Shown here in pieces: positions 27,157 to 36,958 of a DNA stretch of 64,000 bases. The stretch lies in contig NZ_NIVQ01000014.1 in NCBI RefSeq assembly GCF_002811245.1, positions 1 to 64,000 on the forward strand, read 5' to 3'. The notes under the pieces are model-generated. The model was given only the letters and a program-made list of their open reading frames with translations. It did no database searches and had not been told where the DNA came from. How positions within the stretch are numbered: the first letter of the stretch is position 1; each line of letters opens with the position of its first letter. The position numbers and the translations under genes are program-made. This stretch comes from Vibrio salilacus (GTDB taxonomy: Bacteria > Pseudomonadota > Gammaproteobacteria > Enterobacterales > Vibrionaceae).

Positions 27157-29502
27157 ATGACACCTTTACCGATCGATATTCTCAAGCCTCGATTTGACCA
27201 ACTCATTACTGATGATGATTTAATCATCGAAGCGGAAACTGGATCGGGAAAATCGACACGTCTGCCTTTATGGGCTGCTGAAAAAGGCAGAGTATTGGTT
27301 ATCGAACCAAGACGGATTGCTTGTACTTCATTAGCTCAGTTTCTGGCGCAGCAATCAGGTCAACCAATAGGTAAGTCGATAGGCTACGCGATAAAACTCG
27401 ACAACTGCTGTGATGAGCACACTCAAGTTGTCTTTGTTACCCCTGGGGTTGCTTTACGTTGGTATGCCGAAAACCGTTTGACTGAATTTAGTCATGTCAT
27501 TGTGGATGAATTCCATGAACGACGTTGGGATACCGACCTAATAGTCGCGCTGTTAAAAGAGCGCTCGTCACATCGGTTGATCATTACCTCAGCGACGATT
27601 GAAGGTGAAAAGCTCGCTCACTACATTGGTGCGTCGCGTTTGCAAGCACCAGGGCGCCAATTCGACGTTGAAATTGGTTATCGGGCTAAAGATCCCAAGC
27701 ACTTACCGGATAGCCGCTCTTTAGACCAACGGGTTGCTGGTGAAGTTGAACATAGTCTGAAAACTCCCGGAGATATTTTGGTCTTTCTGCCCGGGAAAAA
27801 AGAAATAAATCAGTGCATGAGCCGATTGGCATCAATAGAAGAGATAGTCGCCGTTCCGTTGCATGCATCAATTACCGATCAGCAACGTGAAATTGCGCTT
27901 AACCAACAAGACTACAAAAAGGTGGTACTGGCCACTAATGTGGCAGAGACCTCGTTAACCATTGCTAATATTAGTCTGGTGATTGACTCTGGGTTAGAAC
28001 GAAGGACCGAGCAACGCAACGGAAGAACAACACTCAGTCTCAAGACCATCTCTAAAGCCAGTGCTAAGCAACGTTGCGGCCGCGCAGGGCGAGTGATGAA
28101 CGGCGTTTGTATCCGCTTATATGGTGAATTTGCAGCCTTATCAGAATCAACACCACCTGAGTTCCACCGTGAAGCGCTCACTGAGGCGATGTTGGCGTCG
28201 GCTTGTTGTGGTTACTCATTGGATCAACTCGAATTTCTTGAACCATTACCGGCAAAGTCACTTTTTCAAGCGCAGCATATATTAACCGTGATGGGGGCGA
28301 TTGACCCACACGGCTTAGCAACCGAGCACGGCCAGCGCCTTTATCCATTGCCTATTGATGCGCTTTATGCCGACTTAACCACTCGCATGCCAACTAAGGC
28401 TCTGCAAGAGGCCATGGTTGATTTAACGGCGGTGCTAGCCACGCCAGCGACGTTATACCGACTCAATAACGATCAACAACAACGTCAACAATTGGATCAG
28501 CAAGAGCCATTGGGGTGTGATGCACAACTAGCAATTGCCTTGCTGCGCGGACAAACGTTTTCAGCACTCACGGTTGATCAAGAGGTGCTTAAAGAAGCGC
28601 GCTTACTTTCGCAGCAAATGAGAGCGGTGTTTGAGTTACCTCAGTTAAGTGTTGCCTCTCGCTATCAGCATGCGCACTTGAGTGAAGCGATTGCAAAATT
28701 GCACCCTGAATTGGTGTTTGTTCGCCGTGAAAAGCGTCGCGAAGCGTTTGGTAATGGTGAAATGGAGGTGTTGTTAGCTAGAGAAAGCCGACTGAAATCG
28801 GACCAAGAAGCGGTGTTGGTGTTAGATACTCACAGTGTGCCGGGTCGTGGCGTTAAACAGACTCTGAACCTTGCCACTATCACCGTCCCCTTAGCTTTCA
28901 GTCAACTACAACATTTGGCCATCGGTGAGTGGCGGCAAGGTGAGGTGATCCATCAAGATGATAAGATCTGGGTAGAGAGCGCGTTATATTACGCCGGTAG
29001 GGTGATTGCTACTTGCCAACAAGAAGCCAAAGGAGAGTTGGCGGTCACCCCCATTGTGCAAGCGGTGCTGGCTAACGAACAATTTCCAGGCTTTGCCAAA
29101 CAGCGCGGCCAAGAAATAGAGCATTGGAAACTCTATCTTGGTTTAGGGTTGAGTGAGACACCACAAGAAGCTTGCGAGCTGACGTTTGAAACTTGGTTTA
29201 CACAACAACTCTCGTTGCTTGAAATTAGTGATATCGAAGAGTTGGCGCTGTTTGAGCCACAAGATTTTTCGTTTAACGGTATTCCTGACTGGGAGTATGC
29301 CGAGTTTGCCCAAAGCTACCCGTTTGAGCTGTTGCTCGGTGATCTGAATTTAGATGTTGATTACCACATGGATAAGAAGTTGGTTCAGGTGGTTTATCGC
29401 GACGGGCTGAGAAAAGGCTACCCTAAACGTTGGGAGTTACCCAAGTGGCCAGGTTGGCGAATTCAGTTTAAAAAAGCCAGCAAAGTGATCGACATCCGCT
29501 GA
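27157..29502 (+). CDS. HrpB-like DEAH-box ATP-dependent helicase
   Basis: 781 residues. Motif I ETGSGKST (residues ~27-34), motif II DEFH, motif III SAT, then a second RecA domain with TNVAETSLTI and QRCGRAGRV, and a helicase-associated winged-helix/ratchet region. The C-terminal KGYPKRWELPKWPGW resembles the KGRYPKH...P end of HrpB. HrpB proteins are about 810-820 residues, so this is a slightly short relative; it may be a Vibrio-specific paralogue, with HrpB itself elsewhere. RNA substrate unknown. Confidence 0.85.
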   Translation: MTPLPIDILKPRFDQLITDDDLIIEAETGSGKSTRLPLWAAEKGRVLVIEPRRIACTSLAQFLAQQSGQPIGKSIGYAIKLDNCCDEHTQVVFVTPGVALRWYAENRLTEFSHVIVDEFHERRWDTDLIVALLKERSSHRLIITSATIEGEKLAHYIGASRLQAPGRQFDVEIGYRAKDPKHLPDSRSLDQRVAGEVEHSLKTPGDILVFLPGKKEINQCMSRLASIEEIVAVPLHASITDQQREIALNQQDYKKVVLATNVAETSLTIANISLVIDSGLERRTEQRNGRTTLSLKTISKASAKQRCGRAGRVMNGVCIRLYGEFAALSESTPPEFHREALTEAMLASACCGYSLDQLEFLEPLPAKSLFQAQHILTVMGAIDPHGLATEHGQRLYPLPIDALYADLTTRMPTKALQEAMVDLTAVLATPATLYRLNNDQQQRQQLDQQEPLGCDAQLAIALLRGQTFSALTVDQEVLKEARLLSQQMRAVFELPQLSVASRYQHAHLSEAIAKLHPELVFVRREKRREAFGNGEMEVLLARESRLKSDQEAVLVLDTHSVPGRGVKQTLNLATITVPLAFSQLQHLAIGEWRQGEVIHQDDKIWVESALYYAGRVIATCQQEAKGELAVTPIVQAVLANEQFPGFAKQRGQEIEHWKLYLGLGLSETPQEACELTFETWFTQQLSLLEISDIEELALFEPQDFSFNGIPDWEYAEFAQSYPFELLLGDLNLDVDYHMDKKLVQVVYRDGLRKGYPKRWELPKWPGWRIQFKKASKVIDIR

Positions 29503-29617
29503 TGTGTACAGGGATATTATTCGATAAACAAAATATTACGCAACCGGTTACTTATATCGCTGAGATGTACATAGATTGTTACGTTATGGCGTTTTATATA
29601 GCTTTTTCAAACAAAGA

Positions 29618-30091
29618 ATGGATATAAAAGACCATTCTTTTATATCCTATTGCCATAAGGGCGCGGATCTTGGATATTGGGTACATTGTGTTGCCGTTAA
29701 CACGGGGGATGATATGGAACATCTGGGCAAGACAAGCGTTGTATTTGACTATACTTCTTTTCTTGGCGCTTCATGCAGTAAAAAATGGACGTTTTTAGAG
29801 GCAATGAGTACCTTTGCACCCATTTTTAGCTTGGCGTGGAAAACCACCATTAAAGAGTCGATAACGGTTGAAGATCGTTTGTGGCAACAGGCGATGAATA
29901 GCTTGTCTGCGAATCGCAGTGATGAGTCCAACATTCTCACTCTGCTTGAACTGGCAAAATTCGAAGGGGTGGTAGAGCTTAAGTTGGTGATGCCCTACGA
30001 GTTAGAGGATGAGCAAATAGAGCGGATGCGTCGTAAATCTGGCGTATCGATTCTGGCACTGACTCAAGATGAGCTCATGATTCGTTTTTAA
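29618..30091 (+). CDS. Hypothetical protein, 157 residues
   Basis: From ATG 29618; a TTG at 29576 would add 14 residues but neither site has a strong ribosome site. A soluble mixed alpha/beta protein with no recognised motif; the C-terminal ~50 residues are acidic then basic (ELEDEQIERMRRKSG). It lies 115 nt after the helicase gene, ends at a strong terminator, and is probably co-transcribed with the helicase. Function not recognised. Confidence 0.6.
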   Translation: MDIKDHSFISYCHKGADLGYWVHCVAVNTGDDMEHLGKTSVVFDYTSFLGASCSKKWTFLEAMSTFAPIFSLAWKTTIKESITVEDRLWQQAMNSLSANRSDESNILTLLELAKFEGVVELKLVMPYELEDEQIERMRRKSGVSILALTQDELMIRF

Positions 30092-30092
30092 A

Positions 30093-30127
30093 CTGAAAAG
30101 ATCTCGCAAGAGGTCTTTTCAGTTTTT
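30093..30127 (+). terminator. Terminator after the hypothetical gene
   Basis: 13-bp stem starting CTGAAAAGA with a GCAA tetraloop, then five T. Confidence 0.88.
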
Positions 30128-30244
30128 GCTCGGATCAGATCATAGTTCTTGACTGTGGGGTAATAACTTGCAGCGCTTATGATCTATATTAAGTGACATA
30201 ACTACCTGACTCTTATCAGGGTATATGGATTGTATGAGGTTGTA

Positions 30245-30898
30245 ATGGAAGTAAAGTACACACGTTTTATCACGCCATTGTTGCTCGCCTTCGCAGCATC
30301 GGCGACTGCCAATGGTGGTACAAATCAACTCAATTATGATTTTCTCTATGCAGATTTAAGTGCCGGTTCGCTTAATGAAAATGTAGGCGTGAATAACAAT
30401 GTCACGGCGTTAGCGGTGGGAGGCCATTATCTACTCGCTGATAATGTGTTAATGACGCTCGACTACAGTGCACGCTTCATTCATCCTGAAGGCTTTACCA
30501 CTGAGCTATACACATTATCGCCAGGTGTGGCTTTTCGCTACCCTATTATTGACAAACTCGATCTGGTCGCTGGGGCTAGGTTAGGTTACTTGTGGGCGAC
30601 ACAAACTCAAGATGATACTCAGCAGAAACTATTTAGCGACAATGACTTTGTGCTGAGCGCGACTTTAGCATTGAAGTATGCCATTAATGAAAAGTGGAAG
30701 GTTGCCGCGCAAGGTGAAATCAACCATAGCGATTTCCTTGAAGAAAACGTCTTCCATTTTAGGGCGGATTACCAATTTGCCGAACGTTTTACTGTTGGTG
30801 GATTTTATACCCATCATGATGGTGATTTTGAAACGACTCAAATTAATGGTAAAGCTTCAACTAACGAAGGGGGAGTATCACTTCGTTATCTTTTTTAG
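30245..30898 (+). CDS. Outer-membrane beta-barrel protein (OmpX/OmpW-like size)
   Basis: 217 residues from ATG 30245, with GAGG five bases before it; the TTG at 30230 is disfavoured. A signal peptide is visible (residues 1-~22, hydrophobic PLLLAFAASATA, cleavage near ATA-N). The mature part alternates polar and hydrophobic residues in amphipathic strands and ends in a terminal aromatic (SLRYLF), the BAM recognition pattern for outer-membrane barrels. Roughly eight strands could fit. Specific function unknown. Confidence 0.78.
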   Translation: MEVKYTRFITPLLLAFAASATANGGTNQLNYDFLYADLSAGSLNENVGVNNNVTALAVGGHYLLADNVLMTLDYSARFIHPEGFTTELYTLSPGVAFRYPIIDKLDLVAGARLGYLWATQTQDDTQQKLFSDNDFVLSATLALKYAINEKWKVAAQGEINHSDFLEENVFHFRADYQFAERFTVGGFYTHHDGDFETTQINGKASTNEGGVSLRYLF

Positions 30899-30921
30899 CC
30901 CTAGCATAGAAACCAAAAGAA

Positions 30922-30945
30922 CCAGCAATTAATTGCTGGCTCTTT
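30922..30945. terminator. Bidirectional terminator between the barrel gene and aspC
   Basis: Perfect palindrome CCAGCAATTAATTGCTGG followed by CTCTTTTT on the plus strand and by TTCTTTTGG on the minus strand. Confidence 0.85.
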
Positions 30946-30964
30946 TTAGTTAAATCAGCAGCGA

Positions 30965-32155
30965 TTAAAGAACGGCTGCAATGCCTTTACATAGTGGTAG
31001 CATGTTGTTGCGCGTCATGCCTGCAACACTGATGCGACCCGAACCGACAATGTAGATAGCAAATTCGTCTTTTAAGCGGTTGACCTGCTCTTTACTTAGA
31101 CCTGAGAAAGAGAACATGCCATTTTGGCGCTCAATAAAGCTAAAGTCAGCGTCAACGCCTTGCTCTTTTAGCGTCGTGACGAAGAGTTCGCGCATCGCTT
31201 GAATACGGTCACGCATCTCTTTCACTTCCTGTTCCCATTCAGCGCGCAAGGTTGGATTGTTAAGGATATGAGTAACAACAGCGCTGCCGTGTGCTGGTGG
31301 GTTTGAGTAGATAGAACGAATGATCGCTTTCACTTGTGAAAATGCGGTCGTTGCGACGTCAGCAGACTCAGCCACCAAGGTAAATGCCCCCACACGTTCA
31401 TTGTAGAGGCCAAAGTTCTTCGAGAATGAACTCGCGACGAGAATCTCTTTATTGTGTTTGGCGAAAATACGCAGACCGGCGGCATCTTCTTCGACACCTT
31501 TTGCAAAGCCTTGGTACGCGAAGTCGAAAAGTGGCAGTAGTTTTTTGTTAGCGATCAGTTTTGCTAATGCTTCCCATTCTTCAGCGGTTGGGTCGATACC
31601 CGTAGGGTTATGACAGCAGCCGTGCAACAGAACGATATCGCCAGGTGCAGCTTTATCGAGATCCGCGAGCATTGCCGAGAAATCTTTGTCTTGAGTGTTT
31701 GCGTTGTAGTAGCTGTATTGCGCAGTTTCGATGCCAGCAGCAGTAAAGACTCCGTTATGGTTTGCCCACGTTGGATTACTGATCCAAATTTTTACGTCGC
31801 CAAGTTGGCGTTTGATGAATTCGCCAGCAACGCGAAGCGCACCTGTACCGCCAGGAGCTTGCGCTGTTTTAGCACGCTTGGCGCTGACGATTTCAGCGTC
31901 GGTACCAAATAGCAGTTTTTGGACGGCGAGGCCGTACTCGGCAGTCCCTTCGATGGTTAGGTATGACTTGGTTTTCTCAGTTTCTACCAGTGCCGTTTCT
32001 GCTTTTTTCACCGTCGCAAGAACGGGTGTTTCACCTTGTTCATTTTTGTAAATGCCAACACCAAGGTTGATTTTTTCTGCGCGCGGATCTTTTTTAAATT
32101 CTTCAGTCAGGCCGAGGATAGGGTCAGCCGGAGCAGCAACTACTTTTTCAAACAT
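30965..32155 (-). CDS. aspC: Aspartate (aromatic) aminotransferase
   Basis: 396 residues from ATG 32155 ([15 protein letters not shown]), same start and length as E. coli AspC; GGA lies eight bases upstream. Fold type I PLP enzyme: [22 protein letters not shown], the Schiff-base lysine in [16 protein letters not shown], and Arg in the C-terminal [10 protein letters not shown]. Transaminates oxaloacetate/aspartate and can supply tyrosine/phenylalanine. Monocistronic. Confidence 0.95.
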   Translation of the reverse strand: MFEKVVAAPADPILGLTEEFKKDPRAEKINLGVGIYKNEQGETPVLATVKKAETALVETEKTKSYLTIEGTAEYGLAVQKLLFGTDAEIVSAKRAKTAQAPGGTGALRVAGEFIKRQLGDVKIWISNPTWANHNGVFTAAGIETAQYSYYNANTQDKDFSAMLADLDKAAPGDIVLLHGCCHNPTGIDPTAEEWEALAKLIANKKLLPLFDFAYQGFAKGVEEDAAGLRIFAKHNKEILVASSFSKNFGLYNERVGAFTLVAESADVATTAFSQVKAIIRSIYSNPPAHGSAVVTHILNNPTLRAEWEQEVKEMRDRIQAMRELFVTTLKEQGVDADFSFIERQNGMFSFSGLSKEQVNRLKDEFAIYIVGSGRISVAGMTRNNMLPLCKGIAAVL

Positions 32156-32825
32156 AATCGTCATCCATGTAAAGTATTAGAAGGGATTTTAGAAACCTAA
32201 AAGTTAAGGTATTTATACCTTCATGGCATACCTGTTACAACACACTAGATAGGAAAACTGGAAATAAATCGTAATGATTAGGGTCTGTTTATCTTTGGCG
32301 GTTAAATTTTGTTCGAGATAGAATCGTTTCAGGCGCGGCAAGAAGTATGTCGCCTAGTTATTCTAAGTCAATACCGCTTAACAAAGCATAAAACGATTCT
32401 AGCCGAACCCTCCTGGCAGCCTTTGTGGTTCATTTCTACTGCGTTATCGGCTTTTTATGTAGAGTAACCACACGTCAAAGCCGATGCCTTGTATCAATTT
32501 CCCACAAAGTACTGCAAAAATCAGCTCGAAAGGTCAACAGACCCTAACCATAATGAGCATAAAGCCTATTTATAAAAGTCGATTGGGGATGGTTTTCAGA
32601 CCAGAAAAGGTTATCACGCTTAAGGACAGCAACGCCTTGTTGCCACTTTCCGGCCGGTAAAATCGACTTACATAATAAAATTGACATTACATAGAGCAGG
32701 CACATTGCAGATTCTTATAAGCTTTCCTATCTTTAGCTATGAGACCAGACGTTGCATAACAACTTCACACATAGCGTCATGGCTCACGTCAGTATTTATA
32801 ATTTATGGCTAAAGGATAATAAATC
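32156..32825. other. 670-nt intergenic region between aspC and the chemotaxis operon
   Basis: Contains the aspC upstream region (to 32278), a 264-bp MITE-like element (32281-32544), and about 280 nt leading to the first MCP gene. The latter part holds a 9-bp inverted repeat AAGTCGATT (32576-32584) / AATCGACTT (32661-32669) and a possible -35 TTGACA (32681) without a good -10. No coding remnant was seen. Confidence 0.6.
32281..32544. mobile_element. MITE-like non-autonomous element, 264 bp
   Basis: Ends in 16-bp terminal inverted repeats GGGTCTGTTTATCTTT (left) and, reading inward from the right, GGGTCTGTTGACCTTT, matching at 14 of 16 positions. TA directly flanks both ends (32279-32280 and 32545-32546), consistent with a TA target duplication. 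Inside are further inverted repeats: TAGAATCGTTT / AAACGATTCTA, ATCGGCTTT / AAAGCCGAT and TGTGGTT / AACCACA, so the transcript would be highly folded. There is no ORF of useful length. The parent transposon family (IS630/Tc1 or TA-targeting IS5 group) cannot be fixed. Confidence 0.7.
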
Positions 32826-33998
32826 ATGCTGCTCATTAGGCTGGTACGTGTCTACGTTCCCTTAGTGTTATTATCAGTTGTTGCGCTTCTATCACAGCCC
32901 ACACATATTGGTGTTTGGGCATCGATCTTGCTCGTTTTCATCACTGTCAGCTATGCACTTTGGAATTACGAATCATTTATTACTCAAGTTAAAGCACAAA
33001 AGCAAACCATTGAGCACCTATCACAAACTCAAGAGCTCCAGCTTGATGGGTATCATTCGCTAGAGCCTCTTTTTGCTCAATCTTTACCGGTTTGGTCTCG
33101 GCATATTGATTTGGCTAATCAACAATTGACTGATTCTGTAACACAACTTAGTCAGCAATTTAGCGATTTGGTCGAGCACCTTTCTCAGGCATTGTCACTT
33201 TCTCAAGGCTCGACTTTCAAAGACGACACGAACTTAATGGATGAAATTGAGTGTTGTCGATCAATGCTTTCTCAGGCGGTCGATGAACTTCATGATAGCC
33301 AAAAAACCAGATCACATATGCTTGATGAGATGAGAAGCCTTGAGCAATATACCGTCGATTTGAAAAAAATGGCCACTGATGTTGTTGGTATCGCGGATAA
33401 AACCAACCTTTTAGCCCTCAACGCAGCCATTGAAGCAGCACGTGCAGGTGAGCAAGGTCGTGGGTTCGCGGTTGTTGCCGATGAAGTACGAAACCTATCC
33501 CAACGTTCAAGAGAGATTGCTAGCAGCATGACAGAGAAAGTCAATGTGGTTAGCGAGGCTATTAATAGCACCTTAAAAACGGCTGAAATGATGATTGAGG
33601 CTGAAAGTGAACAGATGGACCAAACTGAGCATCGAATCGATGACGTGATTAATCATTTCCAAAATATAGCGCAAACACTGCAGCAACAATCGGAACGCTT
33701 GAAAGAAGATGCATTTTCTGCCAAAGAGACCATAAGCGATGTGATTATTAAGCTGCAATTCCAAGATAGAGTCAGTCAAATATTGGATCAAATAAGTACC
33801 AACCTTAAAGAACTCAGTGATTCTTTAGAGTTACTCAAACAGGACAGTAACCATTCAATAGCCGGTGAGTTATCACCACAAAAGTGGCTCGAAAAGATGA
33901 CTGAAAATTACACAATGATAGAGCAGCACGATAGTCACAATGGTGAGGTTACTAAGGAAAAAAGCAAGGTAACCAGTACCGACATTACGTTCTTTTAA
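32826..33998 (+). CDS. Methyl-accepting chemotaxis protein without periplasmic domain
   Basis: 390 residues. Two hydrophobic helices close together at the N-terminus (residues ~5-22 and 27-45) leave no room for a ligand-binding periplasmic domain. No HAMP is evident; a helical coiled region leads to the signalling tip [36 protein letters not shown]. It ends with an unusual Thr-Asp-Ile-Thr-Phe-Phe and lacks a CheR/CheB docking pentapeptide. It probably senses a membrane or cytoplasmic cue. First gene of the cluster; AAGGA nine bases upstream. Confidence 0.88.
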   Translation: MLLIRLVRVYVPLVLLSVVALLSQPTHIGVWASILLVFITVSYALWNYESFITQVKAQKQTIEHLSQTQELQLDGYHSLEPLFAQSLPVWSRHIDLANQQLTDSVTQLSQQFSDLVEHLSQALSLSQGSTFKDDTNLMDEIECCRSMLSQAVDELHDSQKTRSHMLDEMRSLEQYTVDLKKMATDVVGIADKTNLLALNAAIEAARAGEQGRGFAVVADEVRNLSQRSREIASSMTEKVNVVSEAINSTLKTAEMMIEAESEQMDQTEHRIDDVINHFQNIAQTLQQQSERLKEDAFSAKETISDVIIKLQFQDRVSQILDQISTNLKELSDSLELLKQDSNHSIAGELSPQKWLEKMTENYTMIEQHDSHNGEVTKEKSKVTSTDITFF

Positions 33999-34030
33999 GA
34001 ATAGTCAATGAATAGATGAGGGACTCTGTG

Positions 34031-34399
34031 ATGAGCAAAACAATACTGGTTGTCGACGATTCGACTTCAATTAGGCAAGTTGTGAGTATGACCTTAAAAG
34101 GAGCGGGCTATCAAACGATTGAAGCTCACGACGGTAAAGATGCACTAGCGAAATTGGCTGGCAAACGTATTCATTTGGTGATCAGTGATGTCAACATGCC
34201 AAATATGGATGGCATCACGTTACTTAAAGAGCTCAAGCAAAGGCCAGATACCAAGTTTACACCTGTCATTATGTTGACAACAGAATCTGAGGCCGTGAAA
34301 AAAGAGCAAGGTCGTTCCGCCGGCGCGAAAGCTTGGGTCGTTAAACCTTTTGCACCTGATCAAATGCTTGCAGCTGTCGCAAAACTGATTCCAGCTTAA
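34031..34399 (+). CDS. cheY: CheY-like response regulator
   Basis: 122 residues from ATG 34031 (GAGGGA SD eight bases upstream; the ATG at 34016 overlaps that SD). Stand-alone receiver: acidic pair Asp9-Asp10, phosphoacceptor Asp53 in SDVNMPNMDG, switch Thr in MLTTES, Lys in VVKPFAP. Output of the CheA in this cluster; whether it touches flagella or another target is not known. Confidence 0.93.
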   Translation: MSKTILVVDDSTSIRQVVSMTLKGAGYQTIEAHDGKDALAKLAGKRIHLVISDVNMPNMDGITLLKELKQRPDTKFTPVIMLTTESEAVKKEQGRSAGAKAWVVKPFAPDQMLAAVAKLIPA

Positions 34400-34410
34400 G
34401 GGAGACATTC

Positions 34411-34722
34411 ATGCTCACATCACATCACATCGATGGTCAGCTGACGCTAAAACTGACAGGGGAATTGACGATTTATGAAGCTCGAGAGTTGTTTGAACAA
34501 CTAACACCTTATGCCGCCCACAGTGGAAAAGTCGTGATTGACCTGGCTCAAGTTACCGCCATGGATACCAGCTGTGTGCAAGTGTTGATGGCATTTAAAA
34601 AAATAAGAATTGAACAAGGATGTGAACTGGTTCATCACAGTGGTGCTGTGGTGGATGCATTAGGCAAATTAGGATTAGTAGGGTGGTTTCATGATCCTAT
34701 TGTTCTTTCGAGTTCACAGTAA
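34411..34722 (+). CDS. STAS-domain protein
   Basis: 103 residues, a single STAS domain of the anti-sigma-factor antagonist type, with the conserved regulatory Ser54 in VTAMDTSCVQVL. It lies between cheY and cheA (12 nt and 29 nt gaps), as in Vibrio chemotaxis cluster III. STAS proteins are usually phosphorylated on this serine by a partner kinase, but no SpoIIAB-like kinase is encoded here; partner unknown. Confidence 0.88.
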   Translation: MLTSHHIDGQLTLKLTGELTIYEARELFEQLTPYAAHSGKVVIDLAQVTAMDTSCVQVLMAFKKIRIEQGCELVHHSGAVVDALGKLGLVGWFHDPIVLSSSQ

Positions 34723-34751
34723 CATAGCACAACCAAGCATCGGGGAAAATT

Positions 34752-36923
34752 ATGGATGAAATGATGGCTGCGGCGCTCCAAACTTATTTTAATGAGAGTC
34801 GAGAGCTGCTAGAGGGCATGGAGTCTGACCTTCTCGAATTAGACAGTGGTAATCTTGATGGTTTAAATGAGCGCTTAAACGCTATTTTTAGGGCGGCTCA
34901 TACTGTAAAAGGGTCAGCAGGGATCTTTAACTTAAGCGCTATTGTCCAGTTTACCCATCGCGTCGAAAGTTTACTTGACTTATTACGTTCAGAACAACTG
35001 CCCCTAAACGAACAGCATATATCCTTACTCCTCGAGTGTTGTGACCATATGGTGAGTTTGATTGATGATGCTCAATCAGGACAAGAAAATTTAGCAGATG
35101 ATGTGACAGGGCAGCGTTTGAGTGCTCGGTTATCCGAGTTTTTAGGTCAACCTGACGCTGAAATCCCTGTAAGTAATCCTGCCGAGAATGCAGATAATAC
35201 CGTATCCGAACATTCATGTTGGCATCTTTCTTTAAGCTTCCCACTTCATGCGTTCCAAGATGGTATGGATCCGCTTTCTTTTCTTTCATATTTAACAACG
35301 TTAGGCGAGGTTATTTATATCGAAGCTGTGGATCGTAAATTACCCGATTGGCATCGTTTTGATCCAGAGTGTTGTTATTTGGGGTTTGAACTGCGATTTT
35401 ATTCGTCTGCATCTAAACAACAAATCGAGGATGTATTTGAGTTCATTCGTGAAGAGGGCGATATTCGTATTTTCCCGCCGAGCTCTAAAGTTATTGATTT
35501 TATAGAATATATCCAATCTATGCCAGATGAAAGTTATAGAATTGGCGAGATATTAGTACGCTGTGGAGCTTTGACGGAAATCGAGTTGCAGCGTGCCTTG
35601 CAACAACAAGGTGTCCAACGAGAAGCGGCTTCAGGTACCTTACCGATTGGTGAGATTTTAACTCAAAAAGACGCCCAGCTAACACCGGTGCTCAATGCGG
35701 CTGTTGATAAGCAAAATAAAGCTAGGGAAGCGATTTCTAAAGAGCAGAAAAGTCTAAGGGTTGATGCTGAAAAGCTAGATACTTTAATTAATTTAGTCGG
35801 TGAACTCGTTACCGCAGGGGCAGGCAGTGCCTTACAAGCTGAATTAATGGGTGATAACGGCATGATTGAATCCGTTGCCAGGCTTAATGGACTCCTCGAA
35901 GAAGTTAGAGATGCGGCATTACAGTTACGAATGGTTGCTATCGGGGCGACGTTCGTTCGTTTTCAACGTGTTGTACGTGATATGGCTAAGGATCTCGATA
36001 AGAGTATTCATCTCACTATTAACGGTGCTGACACTGAATTAGATAAGTCGGTTATTGAAAAGATTGGCGATCCTTTAATGCATTTGGTACGCAATGCCAT
36101 TGATCACGGTATTGAAACAGAAGAAGAGCGCGTAGCACATGGAAAATCGGCACAAGGTACAATCACACTCAATGCTTACCATGATTCAGGCAATATAGTG
36201 ATCGATGTGGGCGATGATGGCAAAGGGCTTAATAGTGATAAACTTCGTGCAAAAGCGATGGAAAAAGGGCTAATAGATGAAAGTCAATCCATGACCGATG
36301 ATGAAATATTTCAACTCATTTTTGAGCCCGGTTTTTCAACGGCTCAGCAAGTTTCTAATATTTCAGGTCGAGGCGTTGGGATGGATGTTGTAAAACGAAA
36401 TATCACTGATTTACGCGGTCGAGTCGAGATACACAGTATTCTTCACCAAGGCACAACCATTCGAATCGTATTGCCACTAACGCTTGCGATCATTGATGGC
36501 TTCTTGATTGAGGTCAGTAGCGAAACCTTTGTCGTGCCATTAGATGCTGTTCAAGAGTGTGTCGAACTAGATAGTCAGTGGCTTAAAGATGGACAAGATA
36601 AGCCTTACATTAACCTCAGAGGGCAAGTGCTGCCCTTAATCGATCTAAGACAGCAGTTTAATCTTACCGCACGCAGTTCAAAACGGCAAAATGTGGTGGT
36701 GGTAAGTAGTGGAGGACAAAGCGCAGGGCTTATCGTTGATCACTTGCTTGGTGAACTTCAAACCGTCATTAAACCACTGGGGCCGATTTTTTCACGAGTG
36801 AAAGGAATTAGTGGCTCGACGATACTGGGCAGTGGAGATATTGCGCTTATCTTAGATATTGGCAGTTTGTCGCAACATATTATAAAGGAAGAATCGAAGC
36901 AGCATTTATTAGCAATACACTAA
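34752..36923 (+). CDS. cheA: Chemotaxis histidine kinase CheA
   Basis: 723 residues. P1 Hpt domain with phospho-His50 in RAAHTVKGSAG; a ~110-residue P2-like segment (WHLSLSFPLHAFQDGMDP...FEFIREEGDIRI); dimerisation helices (LDTLINLVGELVTAG); HATPase (LVRNAIDHGIE, VGDDGKGLN, GRGVGMDVV); C-terminal CheW-like domain. GGGGA six bases before the ATG. The kinase core of a chemosensory array fed by the two MCPs in the operon through CheW. Confidence 0.95.
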   Translation: MDEMMAAALQTYFNESRELLEGMESDLLELDSGNLDGLNERLNAIFRAAHTVKGSAGIFNLSAIVQFTHRVESLLDLLRSEQLPLNEQHISLLLECCDHMVSLIDDAQSGQENLADDVTGQRLSARLSEFLGQPDAEIPVSNPAENADNTVSEHSCWHLSLSFPLHAFQDGMDPLSFLSYLTTLGEVIYIEAVDRKLPDWHRFDPECCYLGFELRFYSSASKQQIEDVFEFIREEGDIRIFPPSSKVIDFIEYIQSMPDESYRIGEILVRCGALTEIELQRALQQQGVQREAASGTLPIGEILTQKDAQLTPVLNAAVDKQNKAREAISKEQKSLRVDAEKLDTLINLVGELVTAGAGSALQAELMGDNGMIESVARLNGLLEEVRDAALQLRMVAIGATFVRFQRVVRDMAKDLDKSIHLTINGADTELDKSVIEKIGDPLMHLVRNAIDHGIETEEERVAHGKSAQGTITLNAYHDSGNIVIDVGDDGKGLNSDKLRAKAMEKGLIDESQSMTDDEIFQLIFEPGFSTAQQVSNISGRGVGMDVVKRNITDLRGRVEIHSILHQGTTIRIVLPLTLAIIDGFLIEVSSETFVVPLDAVQECVELDSQWLKDGQDKPYINLRGQVLPLIDLRQQFNLTARSSKRQNVVVVSSGGQSAGLIVDHLLGELQTVIKPLGPIFSRVKGISGSTILGSGDIALILDIGSLSQHIIKEESKQHLLAIH

Positions 36924-36958
36924 TTCGATTCAATTACATCGTCAGAAAGGAATAGGCT

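Noticed and set aside
32690..32720. Sigma54 promoter before the first chemotaxis gene
   Set aside because: The GGCAC and TTGC elements are present but the spacing between GG and GC is wrong.
34752..36923. The central CheA segment as an unusual inserted domain
   Set aside because: The ~110-residue segment after P1 follows a pattern common in CheA proteins of this cluster type, so it is not a novel insertion.
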